A stretch of 9,452 bases of DNA from Candidatus Woesearchaeota archaeon (GTDB taxonomy: Archaea; Nanobdellota; Nanobdellia; Woesearchaeales; GW2011-AR9), in contig JACOZM010000131.1 in assembly GCA_016181345.1 (NCBI GenBank), positions 1-9,452 of the forward strand. The letters are read 5' to 3'. The position numbers and the translations under genes were made by a program. The first letter of the stretch is position 1. Each line of letters opens with the position of its first letter. Below the pieces are notes generated by a model. That model saw only the letters and a list, made by a program, of their open reading frames with translations. It made no database searches and had not been told where the DNA came from. This document shows positions 1 to 6,612 of this stretch, piece after piece.

Positions 1-71
1 TTTTTCTTTTCGGTGTATCTTATACCCAATTATTAGATTGGGCTGCAGAAATATTATTATGGGTGTTATAA
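1..71 (+). CDS. C-terminal end of an upstream gene (truncated by window edge)
   Basis: Reading from base 3, the frame is open for 22 codons to a TAA at 69-71. The peptide is hydrophobic and aromatic (it ends QLLDWAAEILLWVL), like the last helix of a protein, possibly a membrane one. The stop lies one base before the TTG start of the next gene, the spacing expected of two translationally coupled operon genes. The frame starting at base 2 is also open (to 91), but its peptide is richer in Cys and Arg and it would overlap the Nudix start, so I prefer this frame. The product cannot be identified from so short a piece. Confidence 0.5.
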   Translation, partial: FLFGVSYTQLLDWAAEILLWVL

Positions 72-72
72 T

Positions 73-732
73 TTGGCTGAAGAATTAATTATTCAATGTG
101 ATTCACAAGGAAATATTCTCGGCCCTATTTCTAAGCTGAAAGCTCATGCTGAAGGTTTCAGGGAAAAAAACACGCATTACGCTACGTGGTCGATGATCCT
201 TAGCACGTCTGGAAAATATGGTATCCAATTAAAGAATCCCAAGAAGCATGATAAGCATGGTGCAGGAAAGTGGGATATGGGTGTGGCTGGACATAATTGT
301 TATCATTCTAAAAACGGTATTCTTAACCCCATAGACTTTTCAGAAACTCTGCTCAAGGAAGCTCAAGAAGAAGTAGGGTTAAATGTTAAGGTAATTACTT
401 CTCTTCAGGAATTTTTACAATTAGCCAAGATTTACTTAACATCTTCTTCTTCCTCATCAAAAAAAGTACAACAGCCAGATATACAACAACCCATAGCCTT
501 CTTCTTTGAGAAATTTCATTACCAAACAGAAATAAACAACGAATACGTTGGTCTGGCGTTCATTCTCACTCCGACAACAAAATTAGAGTTTAAAGATCAA
601 GAAGTAGTTGACTTTCAATGGTTGTCTCCTAAAGAATTATCTGAATTTTTAAAAGAGAATAAGAATTATTGCGGTCCCTTGCCTTTAGTCTTTAAAAAAG
701 CAGAGAAATTTAGAAAGAAATATCTTCAATAA
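73..732 (+). CDS. Nudix hydrolase, IPP-isomerase-like subgroup
   Basis: Probable Nudix-fold hydrolase of 219 residues, which would cleave a nucleoside-diphosphate-linked substrate; the substrate is unknown. The N-terminal half matches the group that resembles bacterial IPP isomerase: an early strand with D-x-x-G-N-I-L-G, then GKWDMGVAGH at 65-74. The Nudix box is present but altered. The metal-binding core KEAQEEVGL is at 95-103, while the stretch between Gly73 and Lys95 is about eight residues longer than usual and lacks the usual upstream Glu. The isomerase catalytic Cys is Ala here (VAGH), so isopentenyl diphosphate isomerase activity is unlikely. A run of six serines (124-129) and a Gln-rich stretch form an extra loop. 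The TTG start at 73 is chosen because it follows the upstream stop by one base, has GGGTG seven bases before it and no in-frame ATG until codon 41, which is inside the fold. Confidence 0.85.
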   Translation: MAEELIIQCDSQGNILGPISKLKAHAEGFREKNTHYATWSMILSTSGKYGIQLKNPKKHDKHGAGKWDMGVAGHNCYHSKNGILNPIDFSETLLKEAQEEVGLNVKVITSLQEFLQLAKIYLTSSSSSSKKVQQPDIQQPIAFFFEKFHYQTEINNEYVGLAFILTPTTKLEFKDQEVVDFQWLSPKELSEFLKENKNYCGPLPLVFKKAEKFRKKYLQ

Positions 733-739
733 CTATTAT

Positions 740-770
740 TATCATTAATTATCATTAATATTATTTTTTC
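740..770 (+). terminator. Probable terminator after the Nudix gene, with a 10-bp tandem repeat
   Basis: Two perfect tandem copies of TATCATTAAT (740-749 and 750-759) are followed by a T6 tract at about 764-769. Archaeal RNA polymerase terminates at T-rich tracts, so this is a plausible 3' end for the unit ending at 732. The repeat may be no more than AT-rich filler. Confidence 0.4.
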
Positions 771-790
771 TGAAGTTAGATGTTCTGTTC

Positions 791-831
791 AACAAATTTT
801 ATAAAATAAAGTTTCTTTAAGGATTAAAATG
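791..831 (+). promoter_or_regulatory. Archaeal promoter of the phosphorylase gene (leaderless)
   Basis: TTTATAAA at 798-805 is preceded by an A-rich BRE-like stretch (AACAAA, 791-796). Its centre lies about 27 bases before the ATG at 829, which puts transcription start at or next to the start codon. There is no Shine-Dalgarno-like sequence. The start codon sits in the context TTAAAATG, shared with the genes at 1936 and 2990. Confidence 0.65.
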
Positions 832-1806
832 ACAAAACTAGCCATAGTCGGCGGTTCTGGAGCAAAAGGAGTAGTTGAAGCTTTAGGATTAGAAGCACAG
901 GTAGAAAGTGCTTTGGTTTTTAATGATGGAAATACTTCTGTTATTCATCATCATTCTGCTAAAGTAAACAATCCTCCAGTAAATGGTTTTAAAATAAATA
1001 TTGATTATTTACACTTTCATTCAGGAGATACTGAAGTGTATTTCGTCCTGAGACACGGCCAGAACCATGATGATCTTCCTGCAAAATTAGATCAACGGGG
1101 AATTGTTTCTTTTCTTAAATCTAAAGAAGTAGATGGAGTTATTTTAACTTCTGCAACGGGAAGTTTAGATACAAAAGTAACCTTAGTTGACGAAGGAGGA
1201 GTCGTCGTGAACTCCGGAACTTTTCGAGGTTTTGGCTATCAAGGAAAGTCATTTAACGATCAAAAGAACCCTCATGCTGTCATGGTTAACCCCTATGATC
1301 AGCGATTACGGCAATTACTGTTGGATTCTACTAAAGAAGTTCCAGGTATGATAGCTTTTGATGGTGGTCTTTATGTTCAGAACGAAGGAAATTCATTTGA
1401 ATCTCCTGCTGAAATTGCTGATCTATATTGCCGTCTCGACGCTCCGTCAGCCCGCGTCAGAGATTTAGATCGCGCAATAAAATTAAGCCGAAAGTTAGGA
1501 GATAGACTAAGCATTCCTCCATTAGTAAAGGAACGAGAATTGTATCAACGATTAGCTGAACAGTTAAGCATCGATAAGGCTCAAGTAAGTATGAATGCTG
1601 TCCGTGAAACTATTCTGAGCCTGGAAGCCGGTTTAAAGATAGCCTTAGTTTCTTTTCCAGTGAATTACGGAGCCGGCTTATTTCCTGCCGAACAGGTTGA
1701 CCATGCCAGAACAATGAATGCTATTAGCAAGGCAACTCAGCCGTATATCGTTCCATTTTTAAAAGGAGTTATTGAAAGAGCCCCTCAATATCTTCAGGCA
1801 GCATAA
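829..1806 (+). CDS. MTA/purine nucleoside phosphorylase family protein, probably 6-oxopurine type
   Basis: Divergent member of the 5'-methylthioadenosine/purine nucleoside phosphorylase family, which splits a nucleoside with phosphate to give base and (methylthio)ribose-1-phosphate. Family landmarks appear in order: phosphate loop IVGGSG (6-11), RHG (75-77), TSATGSL (107-113, compare TTACGSL in human MTAP), EGNSF (186-190, for EGPRF), the ribose-contacting Met255 in VSMNAV, and FPVNYGAG (276-283). In human MTAP the last site reads TDY, where the Asp selects adenine. Here it is Asn279, as in 6-oxopurine enzymes, so inosine- or guanosine-type substrates are more likely; this is inference. At 325 residues it is longer than the usual 255-290 because about 46 extra helical, charged residues lie between Phe190 and Met255. 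It has its own promoter and is likely a cytoplasmic purine-salvage enzyme. Confidence 0.82.
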   Translation: MTKLAIVGGSGAKGVVEALGLEAQVESALVFNDGNTSVIHHHSAKVNNPPVNGFKINIDYLHFHSGDTEVYFVLRHGQNHDDLPAKLDQRGIVSFLKSKEVDGVILTSATGSLDTKVTLVDEGGVVVNSGTFRGFGYQGKSFNDQKNPHAVMVNPYDQRLRQLLLDSTKEVPGMIAFDGGLYVQNEGNSFESPAEIADLYCRLDAPSARVRDLDRAIKLSRKLGDRLSIPPLVKERELYQRLAEQLSIDKAQVSMNAVRETILSLEAGLKIALVSFPVNYGAGLFPAEQVDHARTMNAISKATQPYIVPFLKGVIERAPQYLQAA

Positions 1807-1821
1807 GGTTTTATTGTTGAA

Positions 1822-1870
1822 CATTATTTCTCTTAACATCTTTTTTTCCCAATCTATTGTCTTTCTTTTC
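1822..1870 (+). terminator. T-rich terminator after the phosphorylase gene
   Basis: A T7 tract at 1841-1847 follows pyrimidine-rich sequence and is followed by a second one (CTTTCTTTTC, 1861-1870). No stable hairpin precedes it, which fits an archaeal oligo-T terminator. Confidence 0.5.
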
Positions 1871-1894
1871 AGGTCTCTCTTCAAAATGATTCTA

Positions 1895-1938
1895 CAACGA
1901 TAAAGCTTATAAAATAACCATACTCTAAAGTTAAAATG
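1895..1938 (+). promoter_or_regulatory. Archaeal promoter of the RFC gene (leaderless)
   Basis: TTATAAAATA at 1907-1916 is centred about 25 bases before the ATG at 1936, so the transcript should begin at about the start codon. The upstream bases ACGATAAAGC could serve as BRE. The start context is again TTAAAATG (1931-1938), without a ribosome-binding site. Confidence 0.65.
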
Positions 1939-2892
1939 GAATCTTCAATATGGACTGAAAAATATCGTCCTTCTACGTTTGCTGAAATAAAAGGACAGCA
2001 AGATATCGTTGAAAAAATAAAAGCATTTGTTGAGCAGAAAAATCTCCCTCATCTTCTCTTTGCCGGTCCGGCTGGAATTGGTAAAACTACATTATCTTTA
2101 GTTATCGCTAAACAACTCTTCGGAGAAACATGGAGGCAGAATACATTAGAATTAAACGCTTCTGATGAGCGGGGAATTGATGTTGTCCGAGTTAAAGTCA
2201 AAGACTTTGCCAGGACAAAAGCCATGGGCGACGTTCCGTTTAAAATAATTTACTTAGACGAATCTGATGCTCTGACTAAAGAAGCCCAGCAAGCTCTAAG
2301 AAGAACGATGGAGAATTATACAAAAACATGCCGGTTTATTCTTTCGTGTAATTATTCTTCAAAAATTATTGATCCGATCCAAAGCAGATGCGCAGTTTTC
2401 CGCTTCAAGCCATTAAGCAAAGAGGATATTTTCTTATTAATTTCAAGTGTTGCAGAAAAAGAAGGTCTTACGGTTAGCCCTGAAGCAAAAGAAGCCTTGT
2501 TTGAGGTTTGTGAAGGCGACTGTCGACGGCTGGAGAATATTATGCAGTCCTGCGCTGTCATGAAAAAGAATCTTGACGCTGAGTTAGTGTTTTCTATGGC
2601 TGCTGTAGCTAAGCCGAAAGAAGTAAATGAAATTTTAAGTTTAGCTGCAAAAGGGAATTTTCTAGACTCAAGAAAAAAACTCTTAGATTTGATGTTAAAT
2701 TACGGCTTGTCTGGATTAGATGTGATCAAACAGATTCAGAAAGAGATTTGGAACTTAAACATTGATGATCGGAAGAAAGTAGAGTTAGTTGATAAATGCG
2801 GCGAGATTGAATTTCGCTTAGTTGAAGGTTCTGACGAGTATTTACAATTAGAAAGCTTTTTAGCCTTCATCAGTTTAGTGGGAATGAAATAA
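1936..2892 (+). CDS. rfcS: Replication factor C small subunit (clamp loader ATPase)
   Basis: AAA+ ATPase that, with the RFC large subunit, opens the PCNA ring and loads it on primed DNA during replication. All expected motifs are present: RFC box near the N-terminus (WTEKYRP, 6-12), Walker A GPAGIGKT (44-51), LNASDERG (73-80), Walker B IIYLDESD (104-111) followed by AQQALRRTME, sensor 1 SCN (137-139), the SRC motif with the arginine finger Arg151, and sensor 2 GDCRR (194-198). The C-terminal helical collar domain follows. Its 318 residues match the archaeal family length. Small deviations are Pro-Ala in the P-loop (usually PP) and DESD where DEAD or DECD is common; neither should abolish activity. 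The gene looks like a single unit with its own promoter, and the large subunit is not in this window. Confidence 0.96.
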   Translation: MESSIWTEKYRPSTFAEIKGQQDIVEKIKAFVEQKNLPHLLFAGPAGIGKTTLSLVIAKQLFGETWRQNTLELNASDERGIDVVRVKVKDFARTKAMGDVPFKIIYLDESDALTKEAQQALRRTMENYTKTCRFILSCNYSSKIIDPIQSRCAVFRFKPLSKEDIFLLISSVAEKEGLTVSPEAKEALFEVCEGDCRRLENIMQSCAVMKKNLDAELVFSMAAVAKPKEVNEILSLAAKGNFLDSRKKLLDLMLNYGLSGLDVIKQIQKEIWNLNIDDRKKVELVDKCGEIEFRLVEGSDEYLQLESFLAFISLVGMK

Positions 2893-2949
2893 ACAATAGT
2901 TTAGACTCATATTTATCCTCATGAGTTATCATCATCATTCACTATTATG

Positions 2950-2992
2950 ATCTATTTTACTATTACGATATATCATCAATAACCTTAAAATG
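2950..2992 (+). promoter_or_regulatory. Weak candidate promoter of the PEP mobile-domain gene
   Basis: The start codon context TTAAAATG (2985-2992) is identical to those at 829 and 1936, suggesting the same leaderless arrangement. The TATA element is less clear: TTTTACTATT (2955-2964) is at the right distance but is a poor match, while the better ATATAT (2968-2973) is a little too close to the ATG. Confidence 0.35.
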
Positions 2993-4564
2993 AAGAAACT
3001 AACTGGCTTTATCTTATTGGAAAAGATTCCTAAAGCTCCTCTGTTTATTTTCTCTTTGGGAGATGCTGAATTTGTCAATCCTTTCTTTAAAGAACAGGGG
3101 GTAATCCCTCCAGGAGATGATTTAGCCATTTACGAAAATATTGATTTCAGTTTCTGTTATCATTTAGACTCATTAAGGAAATGCACAAAATCTATTTTTG
3201 ATAAACTAATCAAGAATCCGTCGTGGGGATTGGAGTTAGACGATGTTATCCTTGAAAATGCCAAGAGCTTTATGGAGTATTCTTCTCAGCTTCAGAAGAT
3301 GAGCTTGTCGAAGCTTTCCGATCAAGAGCTCAGCAAAGTTATTCACGACTGGTTTTTCAAGTACTTTAAGGATTCATGGGTGAGCGGCTGGCCGGCAGTT
3401 CTGGTTGACTTTGAGAAAAATCTTTTCTCCAATTATCTCTTAGATTACCTTAAGCAGAAGCTTGATAATAGAATGAAGCTCCAAAAGGGCCAGAAAAAAG
3501 ATAAAAAATATCCTGCTTCTCTCGGTGATATCTTCAGTGCCTTGACTACGCCGTTAGAAGAAACCTATGCTCAGCAGGAAAATATTGCTTTATTGGGATT
3601 ATTGGAAGAGATCAAATCAGATCCAAGGCTCAGCAGCATATTTTTAAGCGACAAGGACAAAAAATCACTTTTATCTGATCTCCAGAGGCAGAACCGCTTA
3701 TTCTTCCAAAAATTCACTCAGCACTATCAAAAATATTGCTGGCTTCCCTATATGTATATTGGCCCTTCTTGGGATGAGAATTATTTTATCGAATCAATCC
3801 GCGGCTTGTTGCGGCAGAAAGTAAGTTATCCGGAAGAGATGAACGACTTGAAAAAAAAGAAATCCAAACTCCGCAAAGATCAGGAGATGTATTTAAGGGA
3901 TTTATCTATCCATGATGAGCATAGGGTCTTATTTGAAGTAGCCAGAAGATTCGTCTACTCGAAATCATATCGTAAAGATGCCATGTACTTCAGCTGTTCT
4001 GTTTTAGAAGGCTTGTTGAGGGAAGTAGCTAAGCGCACTTCGCTATCTTTATCTCAAGTATATCGAATCTTTCCCTGGGAAATTGAAAAGGCACTAGAAG
4101 GAAAGATTGATGAAAACATTCTTAACCAACGAGTCTATACTATCCAATACTCTACAGATAAAGGCCGAAAGATTTATTCCGGAAAAGAAGCAAGATCATT
4201 CTTTCAGACAATTGCATTTGTTGAACAAAAAACAGAAAAGCCGTCTACTGTTGTAGGAGACTGTGCTTGTGTCGGAAAAGTAAGAGGAAAAGTGAAGATC
4301 ATTAACAGTATCGATGATATGAAGAAGATGAAAGAAGGCGACATTTTAGTGAGCTATGCTACTTCTCCCGATATTATGACAGCTATTAAGAAATCCTCAG
4401 CAATAGTAACTGACTTGGGGGGCATCATCTGCCATGCAGCTATTGTCTCTCGTGAATTGCACATTCCGTGTGTAGTCGGCACGAAAATAGCCACACAAGT
4501 GTTTAAAGATGATGATATTATCGAAGTTGATGCTACTCATGGGATAGTAAGGAAGGTAGGATGA
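2990..4564 (+). CDS. PEP-utilising enzyme mobile-domain protein lacking the ATP-grasp half
   Basis: The C-terminal 100 residues (about 424-523) form the swivelling phosphohistidine domain of PEP synthase, pyruvate phosphate dikinase and rifampin phosphotransferase. They hold SYATSPDIM (455-463) and TDLGGIICHAAIVSREL (474-490), in which His482 is the residue phosphorylated in the family, then IPCVVGT. The first 400 residues are mostly helical and contain YCWLPYMYIGPSWDENYF (249-266), a motif I associate with the middle region of stand-alone PEP-utilising proteins and rifampin-phosphotransferase relatives. There is no PPDK-type ATP-grasp domain and no C-terminal PEP-binding TIM barrel, so neither the phosphate donor nor the acceptor is evident. 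The 524-residue frame is intact. It overlaps the next gene by four bases and is presumably co-expressed with it. Function is unknown beyond a likely phosphotransfer role. Confidence 0.85.
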   Translation: MKKLTGFILLEKIPKAPLFIFSLGDAEFVNPFFKEQGVIPPGDDLAIYENIDFSFCYHLDSLRKCTKSIFDKLIKNPSWGLELDDVILENAKSFMEYSSQLQKMSLSKLSDQELSKVIHDWFFKYFKDSWVSGWPAVLVDFEKNLFSNYLLDYLKQKLDNRMKLQKGQKKDKKYPASLGDIFSALTTPLEETYAQQENIALLGLLEEIKSDPRLSSIFLSDKDKKSLLSDLQRQNRLFFQKFTQHYQKYCWLPYMYIGPSWDENYFIESIRGLLRQKVSYPEEMNDLKKKKSKLRKDQEMYLRDLSIHDEHRVLFEVARRFVYSKSYRKDAMYFSCSVLEGLLREVAKRTSLSLSQVYRIFPWEIEKALEGKIDENILNQRVYTIQYSTDKGRKIYSGKEARSFFQTIAFVEQKTEKPSTVVGDCACVGKVRGKVKIINSIDDMKKMKEGDILVSYATSPDIMTAIKKSSAIVTDLGGIICHAAIVSRELHIPCVVGTKIATQVFKDDDIIEVDATHGIVRKVG

Positions 4565-5397
4565 TGGAAAAATTATTTATCAAGAATAGGAAAGGATTAA
4601 AGATGAGTGTAATCGTTGAAACGCCTAACCCTAAGCAACACCTAAAAGAAGAAGGAACACCCAAATCAAAAATAGTAACACAAAAAGAGTTAGCTTTTGT
4701 CATGCATGGCTTAGGCGGATTTAAGGAACAAATTCATATCCATACCTTTGCTGATGCTTTTAGGAATGAAGGTTGCGTAGTAGTTCGCTTCGATACTACT
4801 AATACTCTAGGTTTAGGGGAAAGTGAAGGGAAGTATGAAGATGCAACAATAACTAATTATTATGAAGATCTAGAAGACGTTATCTCTTGGGCAAAAAGCC
4901 AATCTTGGTACAAAGAACCCTTCTGGTTATGTGGCCATAGTTTAGGAGGAATATCCACGATACTTTTTGCAGAAAAATATCCTGCGAAAGTTAAAGGCTT
5001 AGCGCCAATTTCTACGGTTATTTCTGGAAAAATAAGTTTAGATTCTCCCAAATACAAAGGAAACGATATCCTTGAGCAATGGAAAAAAACTGGATGGAGG
5101 ATAGAAGCAAGTAAGTCGCAGCCAGGGCTAGTAAAGAAATTAAAATGGTCGCATATGGAAGATCGTTTAGCTTACGATGTGCTTCCTCAAGTTAAGAAGC
5201 TGAGAATGCCGGTATTAATGATTGTAGGGGATAAGGATGATTCTACTCCTGTAGAGCATCAGAAGATATTATTTGAATCCTTGCCCGGAAAAAAAGAACT
5301 TCATATCATTAAAGAAGCACCCCATACGTTTGTTGATTCAGAACAGCTTCTTCACATTGAAAAAATATTTAGAACCTGGATTAAGAAGAACAAATAA
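4561..5397 (+). CDS. Alpha/beta hydrolase (serine hydrolase)
   Basis: Alpha/beta-hydrolase fold protein of 278 residues with a complete catalytic set: oxyanion region HGLGG (49-53), nucleophile elbow GHSLGG (125-130, Ser127), acid in GDKDDSTP (223-230, most likely Asp226) and His255 in PHTF. It most resembles small esterases/acyl hydrolases of the FrsA/dienelactone-hydrolase-like group; the substrate cannot be told. No signal peptide is visible, so it is probably cytoplasmic. ATG codons at 4561 and 4564 are adjacent. GGAAGG at 4551-4556 is seven bases from the second, the spacing seen at other genes here, so 4564 may be the true start. The start overlaps the stop of the PEP mobile-domain gene (ATGA), indicating translational coupling and perhaps a shared pathway. 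Confidence 0.9.
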   Translation: MMEKLFIKNRKGLKMSVIVETPNPKQHLKEEGTPKSKIVTQKELAFVMHGLGGFKEQIHIHTFADAFRNEGCVVVRFDTTNTLGLGESEGKYEDATITNYYEDLEDVISWAKSQSWYKEPFWLCGHSLGGISTILFAEKYPAKVKGLAPISTVISGKISLDSPKYKGNDILEQWKKTGWRIEASKSQPGLVKKLKWSHMEDRLAYDVLPQVKKLRMPVLMIVGDKDDSTPVEHQKILFESLPGKKELHIIKEAPHTFVDSEQLLHIEKIFRTWIKKNK

Positions 5398-5399
5398 AC

Positions 5400-5446
5400 C
5401 AAAGGAAATAAAGATAAATAAAAATAGAAAAAAATCTATAACAAAT
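5400..5446 (-). terminator. U-rich terminator between convergent units
   Basis: The 49-bp gap between the hydrolase and lipoprotein stops is almost all A on the plus strand, so minus-strand transcripts carry several U tracts (U7 at about 5428-5434 and more to 5402). This is a good archaeal terminator for the surface cluster. Plus-strand transcripts have no comparable T tract before 5446 and may end inside the 3' part of the opposing gene, where the plus strand is pyrimidine-rich (about 5456-5485). Confidence 0.55.
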
Positions 5447-6358
5447 CTACTCTACGCTTTCTTTAACTCTCAGCTTTTCTTGAACGAGCTCTTTATATTT
5501 ATAATTCACCGTAAAGCCGATTGTTTTCGTGTACAGCTCATCTTCTCGTAATGGGTTCTTTAACTTGCAGATAACTTGAGCTGCTCCATCGACAAATCTG
5601 GCTACATTTTCTCTCCCGCCTGATTTACATTCCCATAACTGCGGCTCATCAACAGCATACCCAACCTGGGAAAACCGAGTGTCAAATTCTTCTCCAACAA
5701 TTGTCGAATCTCCTGTTCCTGAATTTCGTAAATTTATCTTTAATACTGGAACTCCCTTGCCAGCAGTATCTTCCTCTACAGCAGTAACTTGAATAGGTGC
5801 AGCTGAAACAGCAAATGTTCTTGTTCCTTTTGGCTCACAGATTTTATCATCAGTTATATCACCCTTAAAACAGACATCGTTGATAATGACATGAGTTTTG
5901 TACTCATAAGCATATTCTACATTCCAGTTGATATCAGTAAATCCTGTTACTGCTTTGGTGTATCGAGCGAGATTGCTAGAAGTAAAAGAAACTACTTCTT
6001 CTCCTCCTTCGGGATTAAATTCTGATACCTTTAATATCTCTGCTTTGTTATTGATTGTCCATTGCGGAATATTTTGAAAATCATTCTGCGGCGGCCCTAA
6101 TAATCTCAGACTAACTTTTCCTACTGGAATAGTTTCTTCTCCTTTATTTTTTAAGATTAATTCTAGGGGAAAATTTTCTGAATCGTAAATGGTCTGAACT
6201 CCATTCTCTACGACGCCAATAGGCTCAAAACTTACTTTAAGCCCCTCAGTTCCCCCAAGAAAGACTCCGGAACTAGTTGTATTCGTACTTCCTCCTCCGC
6301 ATCCAGCTAGGATCAGAGCTGCAAAAATTATCGGTAAGAATATTAGTTGTCTTTTCAT
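5447..6358 (-). CDS. Surface lipoprotein with Ig-like/CARDB-like modules (paralogue A)
   Basis: Predicted membrane-anchored lipoprotein of 303 residues: a short basic N-terminus, a hydrophobic segment and lipobox LAGC with Cys20, then a Gly/Ser/Thr-rich linker. The mature part appears to be two beta-rich modules, each with the N-x-G turn typical of CARDB/Ig-like folds (LILKNKG at 67-73, INLRNSG at 208-214). Cys163/Cys174 and Cys244/Cys264 could form two disulfides. It is clearly homologous to the lipoprotein at 7588-8538 (same order of GTxG, YD, LKNKG, SFTSSN and C-terminal NYKYKELV motifs). The frame opens at a TTG at 6362-6364, but the ATG at 6356-6358 is preferred: AGAGGT (6366-6371) lies seven bases before it, and the signal peptide then begins MKRQ, like MKRS of the paralogue. 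Ligand unknown. Confidence 0.87.
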   Translation of the reverse strand: MKRQLIFLPIIFAALILAGCGGGSTNTTSSGVFLGGTEGLKVSFEPIGVVENGVQTIYDSENFPLELILKNKGEETIPVGKVSLRLLGPPQNDFQNIPQWTINNKAEILKVSEFNPEGGEEVVSFTSSNLARYTKAVTGFTDINWNVEYAYEYKTHVIINDVCFKGDITDDKICEPKGTRTFAVSAAPIQVTAVEEDTAGKGVPVLKINLRNSGTGDSTIVGEEFDTRFSQVGYAVDEPQLWECKSGGRENVARFVDGAAQVICKLKNPLREDELYTKTIGFTVNYKYKELVQEKLRVKESVE

Positions 6359-6465
6359 CTTCAAAACCTCTTTACATTTGATAGTTATTAATCGTTTATC
6401 TCTCTTAAGAAAAGAACAGTCGTATTTAAATGTTTTGAAGACCTAGACATCATTTTTATATTTTA
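6359..6465 (-). promoter_or_regulatory. Leader and promoter region of lipoprotein A
   Basis: AGAGGT (6366-6371) is a Shine-Dalgarno site at seven-base spacing from the ATG. Two TATA candidates read on the minus strand: TATAAAAA at 6453-6460 (leader about 70 bases) and TTTAAATA at 6423-6430 (leader about 40 bases). Unlike most other promoters here, this one would give a transcript with a leader. The gene could instead be reached by read-through of the terminator at 6540-6564. The rest of the 254-bp gap up to 6612 shows nothing beyond that terminator. Confidence 0.45.
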
Positions 6466-6539
6466 GCTTTATTACTCATTTAGCCGTAGGAGCAACTAAA
6501 CTTATCAAACAAGGATATTAAGCTATCTAATCCTGCCTG

Positions 6540-6564
6540 AAAATAAGAAAAAAAAGGATAAAAA
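6540..6564 (-). terminator. U-rich terminator after the WN-repeat secreted protein
   Basis: The plus strand is nearly all A/G here, giving minus transcripts a U5 tract, then a U8 tract and a further U-rich stretch. This lies about 50-70 bases after the stop at 6613. A short inverted repeat (CACTTTAGTG, about 6579-6588) lies before it but is too small to call a hairpin. Confidence 0.55.
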
Positions 6565-6612
6565 TATTTCTCCTATTCACTTTAGTGGGGGATAAGGTAC
6601 TTTTCCTTAATT

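Noticed and set aside
25..42. Inverted repeat CCCAAT/ATTGGG near the left edge
   Set aside because: It falls within the putative coding end of the upstream gene and no T tract follows, so it is probably chance.
73..732. Calling the Nudix protein an isopentenyl diphosphate isomerase
   Set aside because: The N-terminal half resembles that family, but the catalytic Cys position is Ala and the box is altered.
2352..2561. Minus-strand open frame inside the RFC gene
   Set aside because: It is antisense to a firmly identified gene with all its motifs, and the peptide resembles no family.
2935..3129. Minus-strand open frame over the start of the PEP mobile-domain gene
   Set aside because: It overlaps the promoter and N-terminus of a well-supported gene and has no promoter or ribosome-binding site.
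5273..5551. Plus-strand frame bridging the hydrolase end and the convergent gene
   Set aside because: It lies in another frame of the hydrolase, crosses the terminator region and has no family resemblance.
6359..6364. TTG start two codons upstream for lipoprotein A
   Set aside because: AGAGGT would be only one base from the TTG but seven from the ATG at 6358, and the paralogue starts with the same MKR.
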